A stretch of 21,310 nt of DNA from Dactylosporangium aurantiacum (GTDB taxonomy: Bacteria; Actinomycetota; Actinomycetes; Mycobacteriales; Micromonosporaceae), in assembly GCF_000716715.1 (NCBI RefSeq), contig NZ_JNYJ01000084.1, positions 1-21,310 on the forward strand, in the 5' to 3' direction. Positions 14,289 through 21,223 of the stretch are shown here, one piece after another; the stretch's first letter is position 1, and every line of letters begins with the position of its first letter. A program made the translations under genes and the position numbers. The notes under the pieces were generated by a model. That model did not search any database and was not told where the DNA came from. It worked only from the letters and a program-made list of their open reading frames with translations.

Positions 14289-15713
14289 CTACAGACCGTC
14301 GGCTGGAGGGTTCCCCGCCGGCCGGGGCGGCCCGGTGGCGTAGACGGTAACTGCGTATCGGCAGGTGACGCCGTTGAGATGAAAGGCGGTCGGGCCGGCA
14401 GCGTCCGATTGGGTGAGCTCGCCCGTGAGCGTGAACATCGTGGCCGCCGCGGTGTTTCCGTCCGTTGCGGCACTGGTCAGGGTGAGGTGGCGGTCGTCCT
14501 GGGTCCAGTCGACCCTGGACGCGGCGGTCACGTGCTGCCCGGGTGGGAGAAGCAGCCTGAGCGCCCAGCCCGCCGCAGCCGGGGCGCGCAGCGTCAGCTC
14601 TGCCCTGAACGCGTCTGTGGTGCGGTGTGCGATGTATCGCACGGTGCATCCGCTGTCGCCGATGGCGGCTTCGGATTGCCCGGCCGGGTGCAGTCCGTCG
14701 GGTGCGGTCCACGGAGGGTGCACGAGCAAGGCGAGACCGGCCAGTGCGGCTCCCGCCGCGAGGAGCCTTCGCGTGCCAGGCCGCCTCGGTGCGGCTTCAG
14801 GCGGTGGTGGTGCTGCGGCCCGTGGGGTGACGGTCGGCGAGCTGCTGGCTGGGGGCAGTGCAGTGGCTGTTCGTGCGGACTGGTCGGGGTCGTGCCTCAT
14901 CAGCGCGGCGCGGAGCACGTCGGCGGCCTGCCGGCTGGTGGGGCGATGTTCAGGCTGGTTGGACAGGCACCGGTCGCACAGGGCGATCACGTCGCCGGGC
15001 ACGCCGGATGTCGGTGGCATCCGGATGACCGGCGTGGACTGACGGATGCGGATGGTGCCGCGTCGGGTTGTCGCGTGCCATGGCAGGGAGCCGGTCAGGA
15101 GCCGGTACAGCACCATCCCGAGGGCGTAGACGTCGCCGGCTGCGGTGACCGGCTCGCCGCGCAGCTGTTCCGGCGCCATGTACTCGGGCGTGCCGAGCCG
15201 GATGCGCGTCGATGTGGCAGGTATCGGCAGGAGCGCGGCAAGACCGAAGTCGACGACCTTCACCACGTCCCGGTTGAGCATGACGTTGTCCGGTTTCACG
15301 TCGCGGTGCACGACACCGCGCTCATGCGCTGCGGCGAGGGCGGCGGCGATCTGGCCGCAGATTCTCGTCGCCGTTGTCCAGTGCATCGGTTGGACTCCGC
15401 GCAGCCGGGTCTGCAGGCTGTGACCTTCGACGAACTCCATGACAAGGAACGGCAGCCGGTTGCGCAGCCCGCTGCGGACGCGGCCCGTGTCGAAGACCGC
15501 GGCGATGTTGGGATGGGTGAGCCGGGCGACGGCCTGCGCCTCAATGGTGACCCGTTGCTGCGTCTGCACCGACCCGGCCAGGTGGGATGCCGGTAGCTTG
15601 ACCGCGACGATGCGCTGCAGCCGCAGGTCGTAGCCGCGCCAGACAGTGGCCATCCCACCGGAGCCGACCGGCTCGTCGAGCCGGTACCGTCCGCCGAGGG
15701 TGTGGGGCTTCAC
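14289..15713 (-). CDS. Transmembrane Ser/Thr protein kinase with CBM2-like extracellular domain
   Basis: A 474-residue paralogue of the kinase at 9395. Kinase motifs: GSGGMATVW, K39, HRDVKPDN, VVDFGLA and GTPEYMAPEQLRGEP, all intact. A Pro/Ala-rich juxtamembrane linker leads to one membrane segment (RLLAAGAALAGLALLV). The outer domain again follows the family 2 carbohydrate-binding pattern, from GCTVRY through PPGQHVTA and VDWTQDD to FHLNGVTC, with one Cys near each end. GTG at 15713 follows GGAGG by 5 bases; the frame is open far upstream through the STAS gene region but the spacing fixes the start. It lies 56 bases after the STAS stop and is probably in that transcript. Likely role: membrane receptor that phosphorylates cytoplasmic partners, perhaps the STAS proteins. 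Confidence 0.9.
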   Translation of the reverse strand: MKPHTLGGRYRLDEPVGSGGMATVWRGYDLRLQRIVAVKLPASHLAGSVQTQQRVTIEAQAVARLTHPNIAAVFDTGRVRSGLRNRLPFLVMEFVEGHSLQTRLRGVQPMHWTTATRICGQIAAALAAAHERGVVHRDVKPDNVMLNRDVVKVVDFGLAALLPIPATSTRIRLGTPEYMAPEQLRGEPVTAAGDVYALGMVLYRLLTGSLPWHATTRRGTIRIRQSTPVIRMPPTSGVPGDVIALCDRCLSNQPEHRPTSRQAADVLRAALMRHDPDQSARTATALPPASSSPTVTPRAAAPPPPEAAPRRPGTRRLLAAGAALAGLALLVHPPWTAPDGLHPAGQSEAAIGDSGCTVRYIAHRTTDAFRAELTLRAPAAAGWALRLLLPPGQHVTAASRVDWTQDDRHLTLTSAATDGNTAAATMFTLTGELTQSDAAGPTAFHLNGVTCRYAVTVYATGPPRPAGNPPADGL

Positions 15714-15769
15714 GGTCACCTCCGATGTGTCGCGGCAACGGCACGGAGCTTTGTGGCAGGCGGCGGGAG

Positions 15770-16201
15770 TCAGCCGGAGGAGGCCGGTTCCCACCAGCGG
15801 ACCTCTTCGGCCGGCGAGGTGCGGTGGCTGTCGTCCGGCGAGGATGCCGGTGCGCGGCGGGTGGCGCGGTGCTGGGGCTGGTAGCCGGGCGGGGCTGACG
15901 CGGTGTGCAGGACGCGGTCGACCCGGGCGATCTCCAGCAGCCGGTAGAGGCGCGCTGACATGCCACGCAGGGTGAGCCGTCCACCGTCGGCCCAGACGCG
16001 GCGATGCACGTCGACCAGCAGGTCGATGCCGGCGGCGTCGAGGCGTGGACAGCCGGTGAGGTCGACGATCAGGTGGGAGGGGTGCAACGCCACGGCGTCG
16101 TCGAGGACTGGGCGCAGCCGCAGCGCCACCTGCGTGTCCAGTGCCTCGGTCACGAGGACTTCCACCTGGGGCACGGTGGGTGCTTCGACGATGGTGTGCA
16201 T
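15770..16201 (-). CDS. STAS-domain protein with RWW tail, upstream of kinase
   Basis: A 143-residue STAS protein: VEVLVTEALDTQVALRLRP, LIVDLTGCPRLDAAGIDLLV, DVHRRVWADGGRLTLRGMS, EIARVDRVLHTASAPP. The loop D-A-A-G-I has Ala at the acceptor position. The tail carries PGYQPQHRATRR and ends EEVRWWEPASSG, matching the tail of the protein at 5369-5797. ATG at 16201 follows GGGAGG with 4 bases spacing; an earlier ATG (MTPTPGG) is less well placed. It is first in a transcript with the kinase at 14289-15713 and has its own direct-repeat element. Confidence 0.88.
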   Translation of the reverse strand: MHTIVEAPTVPQVEVLVTEALDTQVALRLRPVLDDAVALHPSHLIVDLTGCPRLDAAGIDLLVDVHRRVWADGGRLTLRGMSARLYRLLEIARVDRVLHTASAPPGYQPQHRATRRAPASSPDDSHRTSPAEEVRWWEPASSG

Positions 16202-16255
16202 GGTGCCTCCCGGCGTCGGGGTCATGGTTGGCTGCTTCCAGGCTTCGCCGGTGGT

Positions 16256-16293
16256 GTGGTGACCGTTCGACAGGCACATGACAGTTGCGTGAC
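16256..16293 (-). promoter_or_regulatory. Shared direct-repeat promoter element (site 7)
   Basis: On the minus strand GTCACGCAACTGTCA (16293-16279), identical to site 2. ACCAC stands at the GCCAT position. It lies 55 bases before the STAS ATG at 16201. Confidence 0.65.
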
Positions 16294-16337
16294 GCCGGCA
16301 ATGTCACGCCGACGACGCATGGTCATGTGGCGATGCC

Positions 16338-16375
16338 GTCGTCGAATCGTCATACGCTCGCAGATGGCCTGCCAT
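16338..16375 (+). promoter_or_regulatory. Shared direct-repeat promoter element (site 8)
   Basis: GTCGTCGAATCGTCA (16338-16352), then GCCAT exactly 18 bases later (16371-16375), with CTCGCAGA in between as in the other GCCAT-type sites. It lies about 200 bases before the PRC-barrel start, further than at the other genes. Confidence 0.55.
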
Positions 16376-16572
16376 GTGCGGCGGCAAGGCTGATGGAACA
16401 GCGGTCGGTGCAGCGGGAGACTGTCCCGCGTATGGAGTCAGCGGGGTCTTTCGAGTCGTGGTCGTCGCTGCATCGGCCGTCATCGGTGGCCGGGTATGGA
16501 ATCGGCACTTCGACGATGAGCGGGGTGTCACCCGTGTGCCGCGCCCACGAAGCAACCACGAAGGAGTTGGCG

Positions 16573-16956
16573 ATGTTGGCAAACCCGTATGAGGTGTGGC
16601 AGTGGCGTGACGGCTTTGACACCGCCATCACGACTGGCACCCAGGACTTCACCGGGTTCACGGTGGAGGCGACCGACGGCTGTGTCGGTGTGGTGGACCA
16701 GTCGAGCTCGGCGCTAGGCACCACGTGCCTGGTGGTCGACAACGAGCAATGGATCGCCGGCCGCAAGATGCTGCTGCCGGCGGGGACCGTGGCCGCCGTC
16801 GACACCGCCGCTCAGCTGATCCGGCTCAACCGCAGTAAGGCTCAGGTCGAGGCTTCTCCGGAATACGATCCCGACACCTTTGCCCGCCCGCACTACCTGG
16901 ACATGGTGGCCCATCACTTCGCGGGCACCTACAACGGTGCCGACGTGCCGCAGTAG
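16573..16956 (+). CDS. PRC-barrel-domain protein
   Basis: A 127-residue soluble protein. The core reads FTVEATDGCVGVVDQ, then CLVVDNEQWIAGRKMLLPAG and a final VEASPEYD; this is the layout of stand-alone PRC-barrel proteins (G-x-D-G-x-I-G-x-V, W-x-x-G-x-x-x-L-P, and A-P-x-x-x near the end). PRC barrels occur in the photosynthetic reaction centre H subunit, RimM and many small stress-linked proteins; no enzyme activity is expected. ATG at 16573 follows AAGGAG (16561-16566) with 6 bases spacing, which rules against the longer open frame from 16285. A direct-repeat promoter element upstream suggests it is part of the same regulon as the STAS genes. Confidence 0.8.
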   Translation: MLANPYEVWQWRDGFDTAITTGTQDFTGFTVEATDGCVGVVDQSSSALGTTCLVVDNEQWIAGRKMLLPAGTVAAVDTAAQLIRLNRSKAQVEASPEYDPDTFARPHYLDMVAHHFAGTYNGADVPQ

Positions 16957-16967
16957 CACAAGGCGAG

Positions 16968-16981
16968 CGCCGGACCCGGCG
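16968..16981. terminator. Short hairpin between convergent genes
   Basis: CGCCG (16968-16972) and CGGCG (16977-16981) form a 5-bp stem with a 4-base loop in the 26-base gap between the converging PRC-barrel and LamG genes. It might end transcription from either side, but it is short. Confidence 0.3.
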
Positions 16982-16982
16982 G

Positions 16983-17753
16983 TCAGCCGATGGAGATCCA
17001 GACGAAGTCGAGCACCCCATGGAACTGGCGGTTGTGCTGACGGCTACCCGTCGCCCCGATGGTGAGCGCCGCGCGGTTGACGATCGACAGGTGAGCCGGT
17101 AGGGGAGCGGTGCCACGAACCAGGTCGTCGACGATGACCTGCAGCATGTCGGAGAACCGGTGGCACTGCAGGCGGTGCCACCGGCCGTCGGCGATGTTCA
17201 CGCCCTCGGCGACGGCGTGGATGGCTCGGCCTTGCGGTCCGGCGATGACGCAGTGCGGGGTTGCACCGATGCCTTCGAGTCGAAGTTCGTACCGGGCACC
17301 GGTGCCGCGGGCGCCCTTGTGCAGCAGCGTCTGTGTCGGCGTCTGCGGTTCGGTCAGCCGGATGCTTGCGCCGTACCGCAGTGCTGCGGTGTACGGGTTG
17401 AGTGCCGCGGTGCTGTCGGTGCTGAGCACGGCGCGTGGGCAGGGCGCCGTGCTGCATCGCGGCGGAAACCGCACCGCCCGGCCGCTGTCGTGCGCAACCA
17501 GCACGAGCCGTCCACCGTCGGCGGCGATCGGGCGTAGCGCGTGGCCGAGGCCGCTCTCGTCCACCGCTCCACCGTTGACGAGCTGCTGGTCGAAGGAGTA
17601 CCTGGCGACGACCCGCTCACCGGTCGATGTGCCGTTCGCCGTGGCCGGCTGACCGGCGACAAGGATTGCGGCGGCGGCGGCCAGTACACCGATGCGGATG
17701 GCCCGCTGTCGGACGAGGAGACGACCGTAAGTATTGCGCGTCCGTCGTGGCAT
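16983..17753 (-). CDS. Secreted LamG/concanavalin A-like protein
   Basis: A 256-residue protein with a basic N-terminus and a hydrophobic segment at about residues 20-38 ending near PATANG, typical of a Sec signal peptide. The mature part has the layout of a single LamG jelly-roll domain: RYSFDQQLVNGGAVDESGLG, GRAVRFPPRC, ASIRL, LHKGARGTGARYELRLEG, DGRWHRLQCHR, VIVDDLVRG and a final FHGVLDFVWIS. Four cysteines could form disulfides outside the cell. Such domains bind sugars or proteins; the ligand is unknown. ATG at 17753 has only a weak ribosome binding site. It is divergent from the TetR gene and shares the short promoter region with it. No direct-repeat element is seen in front. Confidence 0.8.
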   Translation of the reverse strand: MPRRTRNTYGRLLVRQRAIRIGVLAAAAAILVAGQPATANGTSTGERVVARYSFDQQLVNGGAVDESGLGHALRPIAADGGRLVLVAHDSGRAVRFPPRCSTAPCPRAVLSTDSTAALNPYTAALRYGASIRLTEPQTPTQTLLHKGARGTGARYELRLEGIGATPHCVIAGPQGRAIHAVAEGVNIADGRWHRLQCHRFSDMLQVIVDDLVRGTAPLPAHLSIVNRAALTIGATGSRQHNRQFHGVLDFVWISIG

Positions 17754-17827
17754 CGTCTCATGGTCCCAAATTCCGCCTTTGCTCCGTATTGCGTGCAGGG
17801 GATTCCTTCGAACGGGTGCGGCATCGG

Positions 17828-17856
17828 TTGCCGCTGACTGAACAAATGTTTAATAT
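17828..17856 (+). promoter_or_regulatory. Promoter of the TetR-ABC operon, probably leaderless
   Basis: TTGCCG (17828-17833) and TAATAT (17851-17856) are separated by 17 bases, a good housekeeping-sigma promoter. A start point about 7 bases after the -10 box would fall on the ATG at 17864, so the message would have no leader. The stretch TGAACAAATGTT overlapping the spacer has short dyad symmetry (AACA/TGTT) and could be part of the TetR operator. Confidence 0.6.
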
Positions 17857-17863
17857 GCTGTAC

Positions 17864-18500
17864 ATGCGTTCAATGGCTGACGAGGGCGATCGATCTCACC
17901 GGGAGGGCGAACATCCGCAACGCCGCGCTGCGGCTGTTCGCCGAGCATGGGCACGACGCCGTCACGGTGCGGGAGATTGCTACGGCGGCCGGCGTGTCGC
18001 CCGCGTTGGTGGTCCACCATTTCGGCAGTAAGGACGGCCTGCGGGCCGCGGTGGACAGCCACGCTGCGCAGGCATTCGATGCGCTGTTCGCGATGGACGA
18101 GGGAGAATTGGCTGAGGCGCTGACCGCAGGTGGCGGAGCGTCCCTCGCCGAGATGTTCGCCCGTGCGTTCCCGCCGGGCTCGCCGCTGCCCGCCTATCTG
18201 CGCCGGCTGTTGCTCGTCAACGACCCGGCGGGCGCGGCGCTGTTCGGCCGCTGGTACGCCCTCACCCGCCGGCTCCTGGACTCAATGACGGAGATCGGCG
18301 TCGCCCGCCCCGCTGAGTCGCCGGCGGTACGGGCGGCGTTCCTGCTGGTCAACGACCTCGCACTGATCCTGCTGCGCAATCAGGTCGCGGCCGCGATCGG
18401 TGTGGATCCACTCACACCGGACGGCATCGCCCGTTGGGCCGCAGAAGCCACCGACGTCTACACCCATGGCGCGTTCGTATCCGGGGAGGAGCCCTCGTGA
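17864..18500 (+). pseudogene. TetR-family regulator with apparent +1 frameshift near 17905
   Basis: The ATG at 17864, placed right after the promoter, reads MRSMADEGDRSHRE and then leaves the TetR frame. The TetR helix-turn-helix (NIRNAALRLFAEHG, VREIATAAGVSPALVVHHF) lies in another frame that has no usual start upstream and runs intact to 18500. Removing one G from the GGGAGGG at 17901-17907 joins them as …SHREANIRNAALRLF, a standard TetR N-terminus. Either the gene is broken or the sequence has an error. If intact it would be about 212 residues, with a C-terminal ligand domain. Its stop overlaps the ABC ATPase start (GTGA). By analogy with Rv1219c of Mycobacterium tuberculosis it would repress the exporter next to it. 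An alternative GTG at 17967 would cut off half of the DNA-binding domain. Confidence 0.75.
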
Positions 18501-19449
18501 AACAGCAGCCCAGCCACATCATCCACATGCGGCAAGTCATCAAGACGTTCGGCAACGCCCGCGCGCTGGACGGCTTGGACCTGACGGTAGGCCCCGGCGA
18601 GGTGCACGGCTTCCTCGGCCCGAACGGGGCGGGCAAGTCACCGCCATCCGGATCCTGCTCGGGCTGATCCGGACCACACGCGGTCACGTCGAGCTGTTCG
18701 GCGCAGACCCGTGGCGAGCGGCGGCTGTCCTGCACGGGCGCGTGGCGTATGTCGCTGGCGACGTCGCTCTGTGGCCGGCACTGACTGGTGGGCAGTGCCT
18801 CGACGTCATCGGCGCGACGCACCGCCGGGTCCATGAGCGGCGCCGGGATCAGCTCACGCAGCGGTTCGAGCTCGACCCGACGAAACGGATCAGGGACTAC
18901 TCCAAAGGCAACCGGCAGAAGGTTGCCCTGGTCGCGGCGCTGCCCGCCGACGCGGACCTGCTCATCCTCGATGAACCGACCTCTGGGCTCGATCCGCTCA
19001 TGGAGCAGGTCTTCCAGCAGTGCGTGCGTGAGCGACGCGACGACGGCGTCACCGTGCTGCTGTCCAGCCACATTCTCAGCGAGGTCGAAGCTCTCGCGGA
19101 CCGGGTGAGCATCATCCGCCGGGGCCGCACCGTGGCCACCGGCAGCCTCGCCGACCTGCGCCGTCGCATGCGGACCGTGGTGCACGCGGTCACAGTCGAG
19201 GCGCCAGAAGGGCTGAGCGGCGCGCAGGGGGTGGCCGATTGCGTCTGCGAGCGACTGGACGGGCACGTCGACAGCAGGTTCACGATCGACGCTGACCACC
19301 TGGATGCAGTGATCGGGCGATTGCACGCCGCGCGGATCCGGACCCTCACCGTCACCCCGCCAAGCCTCGACGTGCTGTTCCTGCATACGTACGGGGAGCC
19401 GCGCGATCCGCAGGCGACCGGCGCGGCACATACCGGGGGCGCGCGATGA
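18497..19449 (+). pseudogene. ABC exporter ATPase with apparent -1 frameshift in Walker A
   Basis: GTG at 18497 begins [19 protein letters not shown] and reads to [11 protein letters not shown], then shifts. The other frame continues [21 protein letters not shown] to the end. Adding one C at about 18639 (AAGTCACC to AAGTCCACC) restores [17 protein letters not shown], the normal Walker A. Downstream parts are intact: signature region YSKGNRQKVALVAAL (normally SGGQ), Walker B LLILDEPTSGLDP, and H-loop LLSSHILSEVE, with a C-terminal DrrA-like extension. As written, no functional ATPase is made, unless this is a sequencing error. It would pair with the permease at 19446, overlapping it by ATGA. 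Family: daunorubicin/tetronasin-type exporters such as Rv1218c. Confidence 0.82.
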
Positions 19450-21044
19450 ACGCCCGGTCGCGGCCGGCCGGCCAGCTGCGCACGATGATCGGAATCGTCT
19501 GGCGCACCCACCGCCGTGGGGTACTGGTCTGGATATCCGCCCTTGCGGCGAGCATGATCGCAACGGCGGCCGCGCTCGCCGAGCTCTACGACACCCCAGC
19601 TGAAATCCACACCTATGCCGAGGCGGTGACCTCCGGCGGCGCACTCGTCGCGATCAACGGACGGGTCGAGGGTGTCGACAGTCTGGGTGGGATGATCCAG
19701 GACGAGTTCGGGTTCCTGGCCTCGTTCCTGCTGCCGTTGCTCGGCATCAGCCTGATTGCCGGGTCGACACGGCGGGAAGAGGAGTCAGGCCGGCTGGAGA
19801 CCATCCTCGGCGGCCGGATCGCCCGGCACCAGCCGGTCCTGGCCGCCCTCACCGTCGCCACCGCGGCGATCCTCACCGCGTCAGTCCTGTTCGCCGCAGG
19901 TCTGACAGTGGTCGGGGTTCCGGCACCCGGCGCGATCCTCTACAGCGGTGCGCTCGGTGCGCTGGCCTTTGTGTTCGCTGGCTGCGCGGCGCTGGTGGCG
20001 CAGCTCGTGTTGCACGGCCGCGGTGTCTACATGTGGAGTCTACTGGCACTCGTGGCAGCGTATGTGCTGCGCGGGGTCGGCGACGTGACCGGCAGCTGGG
20101 TGAGCTGGCTGTCCCCGCTGGGATGGGCGGAGAAGACCGCGCCGTTCGGCGACCAACGCTGGTGGGTGCTCGCCGTACCGGTCGTCGCCGGCATGCTCGC
20201 GGCGGGTGCGGCCGTGTGGCTGGCCGCCCGCCGCGACGTCGGCAGTGCGCTCCTGCGCGGCCGTGCTGGCCCGCCCCGGGCGAACGGCCTGCTGCGGCGA
20301 CCGCTCGGCTTCGCGTGTTGGGTCCATCGCCCGCCGACTGTGGGCTGGCTGGCGGGTGGAATTCTACTCACCCTGCTGATGGGCTCGCTGGCCCAGCAGT
20401 TTCTCGACGCGGTGGCCGGCAACGCTGCCCTCGGCGACGCCATGGGCATCGGTGGCGCCCGGCCGTTGGACGGGTTCATTGCCACGACCCACCTCTACCT
20501 TGCCGTCATCGGCGCAGGGTACGTCGTTCAGGCGATCGGTACGCTGCGCACTGAGGAGGTGGAGGGCCGGCTGGAGACCCAACTGGCTGGCACGGTGTCC
20601 CGTCGCCGTTGGCTGACCGCACACATCGTCGTGGTCACCGCTGGGCTGGCGCTCATCATGACCGGCTCCTCGGCGGTTCTCGCGTTGTCGACCGCGTGGT
20701 CGGTCGCAGACACCGACCACATCGGCACCGTCATGCGCGCCGGTCTGGATTACCTGCCCGCGGAACTGGTGTTCGCCGGTCTTGCGCTCGCTGTGTTCGG
20801 CCTATGGCCGCGCAGCTTCCGGTCTGCGTGGGCCGCCTATGCCGCAGCAACCTTCGTCGCACTGCTCGGCCCCGGCCTGAAACTCGCGCCGTGGTTGCTC
20901 GACCTCACTCCCACCACGCACGTCGGCAACCCGCCGCTGGCAGCCGCCGACACAGGCAACCTGGCCGCGCTGGGCATTGTCGCCGTCGGACTTGTCCTGC
21001 TCGGATGTGTCGCCTTCGACCGTCGGGATGTTCCACACCCCTGA
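19446..21044 (+). CDS. ABC-2-type permease of polyketide/drug exporter
   Basis: A 532-residue membrane protein with roughly a dozen hydrophobic segments in two similar halves. Each half carries the family mark: REEESGRLETILGGRIARH in the first and RTEEVEGRLETQLAGTVSRR in the second. This is the large single-chain permease type of the tetronasin exporters (compare Rv1217c), twice the size of DrrB. The frame is intact throughout, unlike its ATPase and regulator. ATG at 19446 overlaps the ATPase stop (ATGA). Substrates would be hydrophobic drugs or a polyketide; none can be named. It is the last gene before the IS element. Confidence 0.9.
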   Translation: MNARSRPAGQLRTMIGIVWRTHRRGVLVWISALAASMIATAAALAELYDTPAEIHTYAEAVTSGGALVAINGRVEGVDSLGGMIQDEFGFLASFLLPLLGISLIAGSTRREEESGRLETILGGRIARHQPVLAALTVATAAILTASVLFAAGLTVVGVPAPGAILYSGALGALAFVFAGCAALVAQLVLHGRGVYMWSLLALVAAYVLRGVGDVTGSWVSWLSPLGWAEKTAPFGDQRWWVLAVPVVAGMLAAGAAVWLAARRDVGSALLRGRAGPPRANGLLRRPLGFACWVHRPPTVGWLAGGILLTLLMGSLAQQFLDAVAGNAALGDAMGIGGARPLDGFIATTHLYLAVIGAGYVVQAIGTLRTEEVEGRLETQLAGTVSRRRWLTAHIVVVTAGLALIMTGSSAVLALSTAWSVADTDHIGTVMRAGLDYLPAELVFAGLALAVFGLWPRSFRSAWAAYAAATFVALLGPGLKLAPWLLDLTPTTHVGNPPLAAADTGNLAALGIVAVGLVLLGCVAFDRRDVPHP

Positions 21045-21168
21045 TGCCGACGTCTCGGCGCGCCGTAGCGGATCAATGGCCGCCGTGTTGTTCGTCGGCC
21101 TAGGCCGTGTTTGGTAAGTGGTTGTGGATTGCTGGCCGCTCGTCGGTGTGGCGGTGATCGTGAAAAGG

Positions 21169-21223
21169 CGAGGTCTCCGGTAGTTGGTGGTTCGACCAAG
21201 AAGCACCAAGTCCGGAGACCTCG
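21169..21223 (+). promoter_or_regulatory. Hairpin covering the transposase ribosome binding site
   Basis: CGAGGTCTCCGG (21169-21180) and CCGGAGACCTCG (21212-21223) are perfect 12-bp inverted repeats. The right arm contains the GGAG ribosome binding site and the first base of the GTG start. In RNA the stem would hide the start, limiting transposase made from outside transcripts. A smaller stem (TTGGT/ACCAA) sits inside the loop. Confidence 0.6.

Larger units (their letters stand above)
16202..16572. other. Divergent regulatory region with two promoter elements
   Basis: These 371 bases separate the leftward STAS-kinase pair from the rightward PRC-barrel gene. They hold a direct-repeat element for each direction (16279 and 16338). 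Open frames across it show no family similarity, and I see no gene. Confidence 0.6.

Noticed and set aside
14097..15596. Plus-strand 499-codon frame overlapping the EamA end and opposite the kinase
   Set aside because: No domain visible; the kinase on the other strand has all catalytic motifs.
16492..16497. GGGTAT resembling a SigF -10 box before the PRC-barrel gene
   Set aside because: No GTTT at 13-17 bases upstream.
18412..19644. Minus-strand 410-codon frame opposite the ABC genes
   Set aside because: Low-complexity antisense sequence without motifs, despite bridging the frameshifted part.
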